Assembly: GCA_934457235.1 (NCBI GenBank)
Contig: CAKSHT010000114.1
Coordinates: 1 to 7,043 of the forward strand
From: an uncultured Oscillospiraceae bacterium
GTDB taxonomy: Bacteria > Bacillota > Clostridia > Oscillospirales > Ruminococcaceae
Length of the DNA: 7,043 nt
Direction: 5' to 3'
The notes below the pieces were generated by a model. The model searched no databases and was not told the DNA's origin. It saw only the letters and a list, made by a program, of their open reading frames with translations. Below are positions 1-6,408 of the stretch, piece after piece. The translations under genes were made by a program, and so were the position numbers. Numbering within the stretch: the stretch's first letter is position 1; each line of letters begins with the position of its first letter.

Positions 1-1329
1 AAGCAGGGTGGTCAGCGTGATAGCCTTGCCGGAGCGCTTGCTCAGCTTGCATGGCTTTCCGTCACGGATAAGCATTACCATCTGCATGATGACCACGTCA
101 AGGCGCTTGTCGTCTATTCCAAGCGCAGAAAGGGCTATCCTCATGCGCTGTACATAACCGTGGTGGTCTGCGCCGAGGACGTTTATCGCCTTGTCGTAGG
201 CGCGGGTGATGAGCTTGTCATAGTGGTACGCGATATCCGGTACGATGTAGGTCGGGAATCCGTTGGAGCGTACCAGCACGAAATCCTGGTCGCCGCCGAA
301 ATCGGTAGCCTTAAGCCAGAGCGCGCCGTCCTTTTCGTAGGTGTGACCGCCTGCCTTGAGCTTCTCGATGACCGCCTTTACGGCGCCATTATTGTGGAGC
401 GTGCTCTCCTTGAACCAGTTGTCGTACTTTATGCGGTACTTGAGCAGGTCGGTTTCAAGGCGCTGCTCGTTCAGCGGGAGCGCGTAGTCTACCAGAGCCT
501 TGCGGCGTTCCTCCTCGGACTTCTCGGAAAGCGCCTTTCCGCCGTGGAGGTCATAGTAATTCCTGGCATGCTCAATTATATCCATACCAAGATATACGTC
601 GCTGGGCATGGTGAACGGGAAATCCTTCTGCTCCTCCGGGATATTGCCGTTTTCGTCCGGGGTGGAGGTCTGGTCGTAGATGGTCTTTGTCAGCTTCTCC
701 ATATCGTCGCCGCACTCTGCGATGACCTTCTGTCCTGCCTCACTGCAAAGCTGAATGTAACGCAGGTCGAGGGACTTGCCAAACTTGGCAACCTGGTTTC
801 CGGCGTCGTTGATGTAGAACTCGCGGCTGACATCGTAGCCAGCCTCCTGGAGCAGCGAAGAAAGGCTGTCGCCAAGCGCGCCTCCGCGGGCGTTTCCTAT
901 GTGCATCGGACCTGTGGGGTTCGCGGAAACGAACTCTACCAGGACGCGCTTGCCCTTGCCGAGGTCGGTCTTTCCGTAATCATCGCCCATTGCCACCGCG
1001 TTTCTTACAACTCCCTCAAACCAGCTTCCGCCAATGAAGAAATTAAGGAATCCGGGACCGGCGACTTCTATCTTGCTGAAATCAGTGCCGTCAAGCACGG
1101 CCGCCTCGGTTATCATCTGTGCGATGGCGCGTGGATTGCTCTTAAGCGCCTTTGCGGAAACGAGCGCGGTGTTCGCCGAGAAATCACCGTGACTGTTGTC
1201 CGCCGGGATAGTTACCTGGAAAGGCGGAAGCGGCTCAGAGGGTATCTTTCCCTCAGCGACGAGCCTGCCGAGCGCGCCCATGATTATTTCCTTGACCTGT
1301 GCCTTTGCGTCTTCTACTGCGTTGTACAT
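1..1329 (-). CDS. argS: Arginyl-tRNA synthetase (3' end cut by the window)
   Basis: Class I aminoacyl-tRNA synthetase that charges tRNA-Arg with arginine using ATP, in the cytoplasm. The minus frame is open from ATG at 1329 to the window edge, 443 codons with no stop. Residues 1 to about 90 look like the ArgRS N-terminal (Add-1) domain that contacts the tRNA. The catalytic domain then shows NPTGPMHIGN with the HIGH-type motif HIGN at residues 143-146, and the KMSKS-type loop appears as KLSKRSGK beginning at residue 428. The family is usually about 550-590 residues, so most of the C-terminal DALR anticodon-binding domain lies off the left edge. The start is supported by GAGGAG seven bases upstream of the ATG. 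It lies 22 bases after the DUF1934 gene, with no terminator between, so it is probably cotranscribed with it and ddl. Identification is firm; absence from a closed-ORF list would only reflect the missing stop codon. Confidence 0.96.
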   Translation of the reverse strand, partial: MYNAVEDAKAQVKEIIMGALGRLVAEGKIPSEPLPPFQVTIPADNSHGDFSANTALVSAKALKSNPRAIAQMITEAAVLDGTDFSKIEVAGPGFLNFFIGGSWFEGVVRNAVAMGDDYGKTDLGKGKRVLVEFVSANPTGPMHIGNARGGALGDSLSSLLQEAGYDVSREFYINDAGNQVAKFGKSLDLRYIQLCSEAGQKVIAECGDDMEKLTKTIYDQTSTPDENGNIPEEQKDFPFTMPSDVYLGMDIIEHARNYYDLHGGKALSEKSEEERRKALVDYALPLNEQRLETDLLKYRIKYDNWFKESTLHNNGAVKAVIEKLKAGGHTYEKDGALWLKATDFGGDQDFVLVRSNGFPTYIVPDIAYHYDKLITRAYDKAINVLGADHHGYVQRMRIALSALGIDDKRLDVVIMQMVMLIRDGKPCKLSKRSGKAITLTTLL

Positions 1330-1351
1330 CTGTGTTCTCCTCTTTTGTTAT

Positions 1352-1783
1352 TCAAGCTTCGTGGGGCTTAACGTGTATCGTTATTTCGTTGGTGAGCATC
1401 AGCCCGGAATTCACGTCGATGGTGTATCTGACGTAGATCTCACCGCCGTCGCCGGATATCCCGTTGCGCATCTCGTTGGTGGATATGCCGATCATGCAGT
1501 CGCCGTACTCCGTGCCGTAATGGCAGAAGTGGCGCTTTCCATTCTCGAATATCAGCGACGAAAACGCCTTGCCGGTGCGGGTCATGGTTATCGTTTCATC
1601 CTGCTGACCTATACGCAGCTGGACGTGACTGCCCTCGTATCCCGTAGCCTCGCTCTCGTCATAGTCTATGAAAAAGCTGTCGCCGTGCTCGCGGAACTCG
1701 CCCTTTGTGAACAGCTCGGAACTGTCAGTAGCGCCGTCCGCGGTCTGCTTTACTATCATTCTTATGCTTGCGTTGTTTCCCAA
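1352..1783 (-). CDS. DUF1934 / YwiB-like small beta-barrel protein
   Basis: Small cytoplasmic protein of unknown biochemical role (about 143 residues, no signal peptide or membrane segment). I recognise the DUF1934 family, to which Bacillus subtilis YwiB belongs, from the pattern of alternating strands: a glycine-containing strand then FIDYDESE near the N-terminal third, a TMTRTGKAFSSLIFENGK stretch, a CHYGTEYGD turn, and a C-terminal strand ending NEITIHVK. Family members are thought to fold as a lipocalin-like barrel. In B. subtilis ywiB also sits next to argS, and here the gene is 22 bases before argS, which supports the assignment. Start choice: a GTG at 1792 is in frame, but GGGAG (1792-1796) touches it, leaving no spacing; the TTG at 1783 is 8 bases from that GGGAG and is preferred. 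If the GTG were used the protein would gain three residues (146 in all). It follows the ddl stop by only 15 bases (6 with the GTG). Confidence 0.85.
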   Translation of the reverse strand: MGNNASIRMIVKQTADGATDSSELFTKGEFREHGDSFFIDYDESEATGYEGSHVQLRIGQQDETITMTRTGKAFSSLIFENGKRHFCHYGTEYGDCMIGISTNEMRNGISGDGGEIYVRYTIDVNSGLMLTNEITIHVKPHEA

Positions 1784-1791
1784 ATCTATCA

Positions 1792-1796
1792 CTCCC
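1792..1796 (-). promoter_or_regulatory. Ribosome binding site of the DUF1934 gene
   Basis: On the minus strand this reads GGGAG. It lies 8 bases before a TTG codon at 1783 and overlaps the first base of the in-frame GTG at 1792. Normal Shine-Dalgarno spacing therefore favours the TTG start. The site lies just after the ddl stop codon (1799-1801), so translation of the two genes may be coupled. Confidence 0.5.
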
Positions 1797-1798
1797 GG

Positions 1799-2875
1799 TC
1801 AGTTCTCGGAGTTCTTGTCGATGGCAAGCTCGATCAGCCTGTCAAGCAGCTCTCCGTACTCTATACCCATGTTCGCCATAAGCTTCGGATACATGCTTAT
1901 CGGCGTAAATCCAGGGATAGTGTTGATCTCGTTCAGCACCAGCCCGTCGTCAGTCACAAAGAAATCCACTCTGGAGAAGCCGCTGCAGCCCATCGCGAAG
2001 AACGCCTTCTTCGCGGTCTCGCGGAGCTTTTCGGTCAATTCCGGAGAGATCTTCGCCGGAATATCCAGAACGGACGTGCCAAGCTTATACTTGGCGTCAT
2101 AATCGTAGAACTCCTCCGCCGGAGTTATCTGCCCTGGTATGGAAGCAATCAGATCTTCGCCATTGCCAAGGACGGCGCATTCTACCTCCTTGCCGACGAT
2201 CTCGGTTTCGATGACCACCTTTTCGCCATGGGCAAACGCGATCTTTATACCATTCTTGAGCGCCTCGCGGTCAGCAGCGCGGGAAACTCCGACCGAGGAA
2301 CCTGCGCATGCCGGCTTCACGAACATCGGATATCCGCCGAGCTTCTTCTCGATATCATCGCACGCACCGTCGATGTCATGCAGGGAGCTGCGGGTAACGT
2401 AGCAGAACGGGGCGGTGCGTATCCCTGCGGATTCCAGTATCGTATGCGTTATTGCCTTGTCCATGCAGTCTGCGCTGCTGGTCATGTCGCAGCCAACGCA
2501 GGGAAGCCCCGCCAGTGCGCACAGTCCCTGGACGGTCCCGTCCTCGCCGAACATTCCGTGAAGAACCGGAAACACCACGTCCACCTTGCGCAGGTAGCAC
2601 TTGTCGTCCGCGCCGAGGAGCAGAACTCCCTTGCCGACGGTATCCGGGCTGATGACCGCGGTGCAGTTGTCGGGATTGTTCTCCCACTCGCCGGTCTTTA
2701 TGTCCTCGTACTCGCCGGGATAGTACATCCAGTGTCCTTTTTTGGTGATACCGATGCACATTACATCGTACTTGTCCTTGGGGATATTGTTCAGCACGGA
2801 GTATGCCGATACCAATGATACATCGTGCTCGCTCGAAGCTCCTCCGAACAGCACTGCCACTTTAAGCTTAGCCAT
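1799..2875 (-). CDS. ddl: D-alanine--D-alanine ligase
   Basis: ATP-grasp enzyme that joins two D-alanines into the dipeptide used by MurF for peptidoglycan precursors; cytoplasmic. The 358 residues carry LFGGASSEHDVS (Glu16 binds the first D-Ala), HGMFGEDGTVQG around 106-117, SADCMDK near 134-140, KPACAGSSVGVS (187-198, ATP-binding), and the metal-binding end VDFF...NEINTIPGFTPISMYPKL with Asp304, Glu316 and Asn318. The omega-loop EEFYDYDAKY (254-263) has the tyrosine typical of D-Ala-D-Ala ligases rather than the residues of VanA-type D-Ala-D-Lac enzymes, so a normal, vancomycin-susceptible precursor is predicted. The start at 2875 is chosen because the family motif begins there and GGGTGG lies 6 bases upstream. 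A longer in-frame reading from GTG at 2974 would run through the promoter -10 box and is rejected. First gene of the ddl-DUF1934-argS cluster. Its symbol could be ddlA or ddl; I cannot tell paralogues apart here. Confidence 0.95.
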   Translation of the reverse strand: MAKLKVAVLFGGASSEHDVSLVSAYSVLNNIPKDKYDVMCIGITKKGHWMYYPGEYEDIKTGEWENNPDNCTAVISPDTVGKGVLLLGADDKCYLRKVDVVFPVLHGMFGEDGTVQGLCALAGLPCVGCDMTSSADCMDKAITHTILESAGIRTAPFCYVTRSSLHDIDGACDDIEKKLGGYPMFVKPACAGSSVGVSRAADREALKNGIKIAFAHGEKVVIETEIVGKEVECAVLGNGEDLIASIPGQITPAEEFYDYDAKYKLGTSVLDIPAKISPELTEKLRETAKKAFFAMGCSGFSRVDFFVTDDGLVLNEINTIPGFTPISMYPKLMANMGIEYGELLDRLIELAIDKNSEN

Positions 2876-2888
2876 ATATTTCCACCCT

Positions 2889-2947
2889 GCGCACCATACA
2901 AGTGCGTCCTTTCTGTAATGGTACAGTTTACTCAGGTGTACCTGTAC
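2889..2947 (-). other. Inverted repeats in the ddl 5' leader
   Basis: The leader between the promoter and ddl is about 80 bases and holds small nested inverted repeats. GTACAG (2921-2926) can pair with CTGTAC (2942-2947), and CAGGT (2933-2937) with ACCTG (2940-2944); these two pairings share bases and exclude each other. A further 5-base stem, CGCAC (2890-2894) with GTGCG (2902-2906), sits directly in front of the ribosome binding site. No known riboswitch or T-box is recognisable and the leader is too short for a T-box. A regulatory role is only a possibility. Confidence 0.3.
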
Positions 2948-2959
2948 ATAATAACTCAG

Positions 2960-2993
2960 ATTATATTTTACCACAAATCCTTTGTATTTTCAA
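2960..2993 (-). promoter_or_regulatory. Sigma-A-type promoter for ddl
   Basis: On the minus strand a -35 box TTGAAA (2988-2993) is followed after exactly 17 bases by TAAAAT (2965-2970); an overlapping perfect TATAAT is at 2960-2965, with a 22-base spacer. The surroundings are AT-rich, unlike the neighbouring coding DNA. Transcription would start near 2950-2958, about 80 bases before the ddl start codon. The position after the dnaJ terminator makes ddl-DUF1934-argS a separate transcription unit. Confidence 0.8.
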
Positions 2994-3054
2994 TAGGTAA
3001 ACAGCATAAAAATCACGAAAAAACAAAGATATCCGGCGAAATACAGAGAAAAAA

Positions 3055-3090
3055 GCAGAAAAAACAAAAGCCGCTCCTTTCGGAGCGGCT
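3055..3090 (-). terminator. Intrinsic terminator after dnaJ
   Basis: On the minus strand AGCCGCTCC, a GAAA tetraloop and GGAGCGGCT form a perfect 9-base stem (arms 3082-3090 and 3069-3077). It is followed by TTTTGTTTTTT and further T-rich sequence. It begins 12 bases beyond the dnaJ stop codon and is a canonical rho-independent terminator, closing the hrcA-grpE-dnaK-dnaJ operon. Confidence 0.95.
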
Positions 3091-3102
3091 GTAAACGATA
3101 TT

Positions 3103-4284
3103 CTACTGCTTGAACAGGTCTTTCAGCTTATCGAAAAAGCTGGTGCGCCTGGAGTAATTCTTGTCCTCAAGAGTGCTTTCGAACGCCTGGAGAGCGTCTT
3201 TCTGCTTCTTGTTCAGATTCGTGGGGACTTCGATCGAAACCTGGATAAGCTCGTCGCCGCGGCCATTACGCTGGCAGTGCTGGACGCCCTTGCCGCGTAT
3301 CGTGAATACCTTGCCGGGCTGTGTGCCTGCGGGGATAGTGTACTTCATTGCGCCGTCGATGGTAGGAATGTCTATCTCTGCGCCGAGGGCTGCCTGGCTG
3401 TAGGTCAGCGGAACTTCAACGATTATGTTGTCGCCGTCACGCTCGAACACCTTGTCGGGACGTACGGAAATACGTACCTTGAGGTCGCCGCGCGGACCGC
3501 CGTTGGAGCCTGCGTTGCCCTTTCCGCTCAGGCGGATGGTCTGACCGTCCGAAATACCCGCGGGGATATTGACGGAGATCGTGACCTTCTTCTGGAACAC
3601 ACCGTTGCCGGAGCACTTCGGGCATGGAGAGTCGATGATCTTGCCCTTGCCCATGCACTTGGAGCATGCGCGGGTGGACTGCATCATGCCGAACATCGTC
3701 TGCTGACGTACATTGACCTTACCAGTGCCGTGGCAGTCCGGGCAGGTCTTAGCCTGGGTGCCCTTCTTTGCACCGGTGCCGCCGCATTCGTCGCACGGCT
3801 CAACGCGGTTGATCTCAATATCATGTGTGATACCCTTGCAGGCCTCCATGAAGCTTATGCTGAGGGACACAACGATATCGGAGCCTTTGCGCGGACCGTT
3901 CGCGCTGGTACGGGAACCACCGGAGAATCCTCCGCCGAAAATGTTATCGAATATATCGCCGAGGTCAATGCCGTCGCCGCTGCTGAAACCGCCGGTAAAT
4001 CCGCCGAAGCCACCGAAGCCGCCTCCGCCGCCTGCTCCTGCGCCAGCGCCGTAGCTCGGATCAACTCCGGCAAATCCGAACTGATCGTATCTTGCCTTCT
4101 TGTCGGGATCAGAAAGGACGTCGTTTGCCTCGTTCACTTCCTTGAACTTGGCTTCCGCCTCTGGATTGTCGGGGTTAAGGTCGGGGTGGTATTTCTTCGC
4201 CATCTGACGGTACGCCTTTTTTATCTCGGCGTCAGTGGCGCCCTTTTTCAGACCCAGCACCTCATAATAATCTTTCTTGTCCAT
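3103..4284 (-). CDS. dnaJ: Chaperone protein DnaJ (type I Hsp40)
   Basis: Co-chaperone that binds unfolded clients, delivers them to DnaK and stimulates DnaK ATP hydrolysis; cytoplasmic. All type I parts are present in its 393 residues: a J-domain (1 to about 70) with the HPD motif at 33-35, a Gly/Phe-rich linker (about 71-125), a zinc-binding region with four CXXCXGXG repeats (Cys pairs 164/167, 181/184, 207/210, 221/224), and the C-terminal substrate-binding domains starting near 230, with the typical [20 protein letters not shown] stretch. Length is normal for the family and no key residue is missing. The ATG at 4284 is preceded by GGGAG at 10 bases. The gap to dnaK (138 bases) contains a terminator-like hairpin and a perfect inverted repeat ending three bases before this ribosome binding site, so dnaJ may be expressed below or separately from dnaK. 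An intrinsic terminator follows the gene. Confidence 0.98.
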   Translation of the reverse strand: MDKKDYYEVLGLKKGATDAEIKKAYRQMAKKYHPDLNPDNPEAEAKFKEVNEANDVLSDPDKKARYDQFGFAGVDPSYGAGAGAGGGGGFGGFGGFTGGFSSGDGIDLGDIFDNIFGGGFSGGSRTSANGPRKGSDIVVSLSISFMEACKGITHDIEINRVEPCDECGGTGAKKGTQAKTCPDCHGTGKVNVRQQTMFGMMQSTRACSKCMGKGKIIDSPCPKCSGNGVFQKKVTISVNIPAGISDGQTIRLSGKGNAGSNGGPRGDLKVRISVRPDKVFERDGDNIIVEVPLTYSQAALGAEIDIPTIDGAMKYTIPAGTQPGKVFTIRGKGVQHCQRNGRGDELIQVSIEVPTNLNKKQKDALQAFESTLEDKNYSRRTSFFDKLKDLFKQ

Positions 4285-4302
4285 TAAGTATCAACTCCCA
4301 TA

Positions 4303-4366
4303 TTAATTCGGAATTCATAATTCGGAACGTAACATCTCAGCAGACGCCGCATGAATTCCGAATTAA
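4303..4366. repeat. Perfect 16-base inverted repeat with a duplicated arm, before dnaJ
   Basis: TTAATTCGGAATTCAT (4303-4318) and ATGAATTCCGAATTAA (4351-4366) are exact reverse complements around a 32-base spacer. The spacer starts with a second partial copy of the left arm: the ten bases TAATTCGGAA occur at 4304-4313 and again at 4318-4327, and both can pair with 4356-4365, giving two mutually exclusive hairpins. Both outer ends are TTAA. In the dnaK-dnaJ message the hairpin ends three bases before the dnaJ ribosome binding site (4295-4299). It may be a small mobile-type extragenic repeat or an mRNA control or processing structure; I see no clear target-site duplication. The inverted repeat is certain, its role is not. 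Confidence 0.8.
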
Positions 4367-4369
4367 CCC

Positions 4370-4405
4370 AAAGCGCCCTGGGGTTTGGATAGACCTCAAG
4401 GCGCT
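4370..4405 (-). terminator. Terminator-like hairpin (possible attenuator) between dnaK and dnaJ
   Basis: On the minus strand, starting 17 bases after the dnaK stop codon, AGCGCCTTGAGG (4394-4405) pairs with CCCCAGGGCGCT (4372-4383) around a 10-base loop, with one A-C mismatch and one U-G wobble. The T tract after the stem is poor (TT, GGG, TT), so complete termination is unlikely. Partial termination or protection of the dnaK message end would fit the usual excess of DnaK over DnaJ, which is an inference. Confidence 0.45.
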
Positions 4406-4422
4406 GTGTATTACCTTAGTGA

Positions 4423-6234
4423 TTATTCGTCGATGACTTCGCCGTCAACAGGACCGTTATCCTGCTGAGGAGCAGCGCCGTCAGCAGCGCCAGCAGCCGC
4501 ACCCTGTGCCTGATAGATCTTGCCGGCTACCTCGTAGAACTCCTTCTGGAGCTCGTCCTTGGCGGTCTTGATCGCCTCAATATCAGTGCCCTTGAGTGCT
4601 TCCTTGAGAGCGTCGAGCTTAGGCTGAACCTTAGCCTTGTCGTCCTCTGTTACCTTGTCGCCGAAATCGGTCATTGACTTCTCGATCTGGTAAACCATCT
4701 GGTCTGCCTCGTTGCGGGTGTCAACGTCCTCCTTGCGCTTCTTGTCCTCTGCTGCGAACTGCTCAGCTTCCTTGACTGCCTTGTCGATATCGTCCTTGCT
4801 CATGTTGGTGGAAGCAGTGATGGAAATATGCTGCTCCTTGCCAGTGCCAAGATCCTTGGCGGTTACGTTTACGATACCGTTAGCATCAATATCGAAAGTA
4901 ACTTCGATCTGCGGGATACCACGGGGAGCCGGAGCGATGCCGTCCAGGCGGAAAGTACCAATTGACTTGTTGTCCTTTGCGAACTCACGCTCGCCCTGGA
5001 GGACGTTGATATCAACGCTCGGCTGGTTGTCAGAATATGTGGAGAAGATCTGGCTCTTCTTTGTAGGAATGGTGGTGTTACGCTCGATCATTCTTGTGCA
5101 AACTCCGCCTGCGGTCTCGATACCGAGGGACAGAGGAGTTACATCAAGCAGCAGCAGACCGGTGACTTCCTTGTTGAGCACACCGCCCTGGATAGAAGCG
5201 CCGATTGCAACGCACTCATCGGGGTTGATGCCCTTGAACGGCTCCTTGCCGAGGAAGTTCTTAACAGCGTCCTGGACTGCGGGAATTCTGGTAGAACCGC
5301 CGACCAGAAGGATCTTGTCGATCTCGCTCTTGTCAAGACCGGAATCGGAAATAGCCTGCTTCAGCGGACCCATTGTGGACTCTACCAGGTCAGCGGTCAG
5401 CTCGTTGAACTTAGCTCTTGTGAGAGTTACGTTCAGATGCTTAGGACCTGTAGCGTCCGCGGTGATATACGGGATATTTACGTTTACGGAAGTGGAGTTG
5501 GAGAGTGCGATCTTAGCCTTCTCTGCCTCGTCCTTCAGTCTCTGCATAGCGAACTTATCGCTGCTGAGGTCGATTCCGTCGGACTTCTTGAACTCGCCCT
5601 TGAGGTAATCAATTACTCTCTGGTCGAAGTCGTCGCCGCCGAGGTGGTTGTTACCAGCGGTTGCAAGAACCTCCTGTACGCCGTCGCCGATCTCGATAAC
5701 GGATACATCGAACGTACCGCCGCCGAGGTCGTATACAACGATCTTCTGTTCCTCTTCCTTATCAATACCGTAAGCCAGTGCAGCGGCTGTCGGCTCGTTG
5801 ATGATTCTGTGTACCTTAAGACCTGCGATCTGACCGGCGTCCTTGGTAGCCTGACGCTGGCTGTCGGTGAAGTATGCAGGAACGGTGATTACTGCATCGG
5901 AAACATTCTCGCCAAGGTATGCTTCAGCGTCGCCCTTGAGCTTCTGAAGTATCATAGCGGAGATCTCCTGAGGAGTGTACTTCTTGCCGTCGATATCTAC
6001 CTTGTAATCGCTGCCCATGTGGCGCTTGATGGAAATAACGGTCTTTTCGGGGTTTGTAACAGCCTGGTTCTTAGCCAGCTGACCTACCAGACGCTCGCCG
6101 TCCTTAGTGAAAGCGACAACGGAAGGTGTTGTTCTGGAGCCCTCGGAGTTGGTGATAACTACCGGCTCGCCGCCTTCGATAACGGATACGCAGGAATTTG
6201 TTGTACCTAAGTCAATACCAATGATCTTTCCCAT
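4423..6234 (-). CDS. dnaK: Chaperone protein DnaK (Hsp70)
   Basis: ATP-dependent Hsp70 chaperone that binds exposed hydrophobic peptide segments; works with DnaJ and GrpE in the cytoplasm. In its 603 residues the nucleotide-binding domain shows [10 protein letters not shown] (5-14), the catalytic Lys70 in [20 protein letters not shown] (145-156), phosphate-2 motif [10 protein letters not shown] (169-178) and VGGSTRIP (311-318). The position of E. coli Thr199 (autophosphorylation site) is Asn in GNNHLGG, which is usual in Firmicutes. A hydrophobic linker LLLLDVTP follows near 360-367, then the beta-sandwich peptide-binding domain to about 475, a helical lid, and an Ala/Gly-rich disordered tail ending in the acidic GEVIDE. 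The start at 6234 is set by GGAGG 8 bases upstream; an in-frame ATG at 6249 would add MEEII but overlaps that binding site and has none of its own. The 173-base gap to grpE holds a long imperfect inverted repeat; the operon otherwise reads on from hrcA and grpE. Confidence 0.99.
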   Translation of the reverse strand: MGKIIGIDLGTTNSCVSVIEGGEPVVITNSEGSRTTPSVVAFTKDGERLVGQLAKNQAVTNPEKTVISIKRHMGSDYKVDIDGKKYTPQEISAMILQKLKGDAEAYLGENVSDAVITVPAYFTDSQRQATKDAGQIAGLKVHRIINEPTAAALAYGIDKEEEQKIVVYDLGGGTFDVSVIEIGDGVQEVLATAGNNHLGGDDFDQRVIDYLKGEFKKSDGIDLSSDKFAMQRLKDEAEKAKIALSNSTSVNVNIPYITADATGPKHLNVTLTRAKFNELTADLVESTMGPLKQAISDSGLDKSEIDKILLVGGSTRIPAVQDAVKNFLGKEPFKGINPDECVAIGASIQGGVLNKEVTGLLLLDVTPLSLGIETAGGVCTRMIERNTTIPTKKSQIFSTYSDNQPSVDINVLQGEREFAKDNKSIGTFRLDGIAPAPRGIPQIEVTFDIDANGIVNVTAKDLGTGKEQHISITASTNMSKDDIDKAVKEAEQFAAEDKKRKEDVDTRNEADQMVYQIEKSMTDFGDKVTEDDKAKVQPKLDALKEALKGTDIEAIKTAKDELQKEFYEVAGKIYQAQGAAAGAADGAAPQQDNGPVDGEVIDE

Positions 6235-6242
6235 AATGATTT

Positions 6243-6247
6243 CCTCC
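6243..6247 (-). promoter_or_regulatory. Ribosome binding site that fixes the dnaK start
   Basis: GGAGG on the minus strand, 8 bases before the ATG at 6234 that begins [12 protein letters not shown]. An in-frame ATG at 6247-6249 lies against and partly within this site, so the upstream ATG is not the likely start. Confidence 0.85.
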
Positions 6248-6259
6248 ATTCTTCTGTTC

Positions 6260-6273
6260 GCATGATGTCATGC
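6260..6273. repeat. Small palindrome upstream of dnaK
   Basis: GCATGA and TCATGC are exact reverse complements separated by two bases. The site lies 12 bases upstream of the dnaK ribosome binding site, next to an AT-rich run (6276-6296). It does not match the CIRCE operator. It could be a protein-binding site or chance; no convincing -35/-10 pair is seen beside it. Confidence 0.3.
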
Positions 6274-6305
6274 TATGAAAATTAAATAATCTAATGCTCG
6301 TTTCC

Positions 6306-6408
6306 AGTGCGGTGAGAAAGGTGCAGATGCTAGGAACTCATATAACGACTAGGCTTTGTGCCTGTCGTTGTATGAGTGACGACGCAGATGTGCCTTTATC
6401 GGCGCACT
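6306..6408. repeat. Long imperfect inverted repeat filling most of the grpE-dnaK gap
   Basis: The two halves, 6306-6353 and 6361-6408, fold on each other. Outer stem AGTGCG/CGCACT (6306-6311 with 6403-6408); then AAAGG/CCTTT (6317-6321 with 6393-6397) and TGC/GCA (6328-6330 with 6384-6386); then a 14-base inner stem (6336-6349 with 6364-6377) and AGG/CCT capping a 7-base loop (6354-6360). I count 34 Watson-Crick pairs. Four further positions are G-T in the plus orientation and therefore A-C in the minus orientation. One end touches the grpE stop codon (6408-6410). There is no T tract on either side, so it is not an ordinary terminator. Candidates are a miniature mobile-type repeat, a processing or stability element of the grpE-dnaK message, or a plus-strand structured RNA. 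No transposase or target duplication is seen. Confidence 0.7.

Noticed and set aside
254..263. Residues 254-263 of Ddl (omega-loop, encoded near 2087-2116) as a sign of a VanA-type D-Ala-D-Lac ligase
   Set aside because: The loop reads EEFYDYDAKY, the form typical of ordinary D-Ala-D-Ala ligases. The coordinates given in this entry are residue numbers.
160..1371. Plus-strand open frame of 403 codons
   Set aside because: It is antisense to argS, which has the HIGN and KLSKR motifs and a proper ribosome binding site. The plus frame shows no recognisable domain.
1196..2818. Plus-strand open frame of 540 codons
   Set aside because: It runs antisense through the argS start, the DUF1934 gene and ddl. 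The length reflects codon bias of the real genes; no family motif is seen.
2876..2974. N-terminal extension of ddl to a GTG at 2974
   Set aside because: The added codons overlap the promoter -10 box, lie upstream of the expected transcription start and are not part of the ligase family.
3277..4287. Plus-strand open frame of 336 codons rich in Ala
   Set aside because: It is the complement of dnaJ, where the Gly-rich linker produces Ala- and Pro-rich shadow frames.
4712..6210. Plus-strand open frames opposite dnaK (298 and 257 codons)
   Set aside because: Both are antisense to a complete dnaK with every Hsp70 signature, and neither shows a plausible domain of its own.
6235..6305. A CIRCE operator or separate dnaK promoter
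   Set aside because: No TTAGCACTC-N9-GAGTGCTAA-like pair is present in this gap or in 4285-4422 or 2876-3102, and no -35/-10 pair with proper spacing stands out upstream of dnaK.
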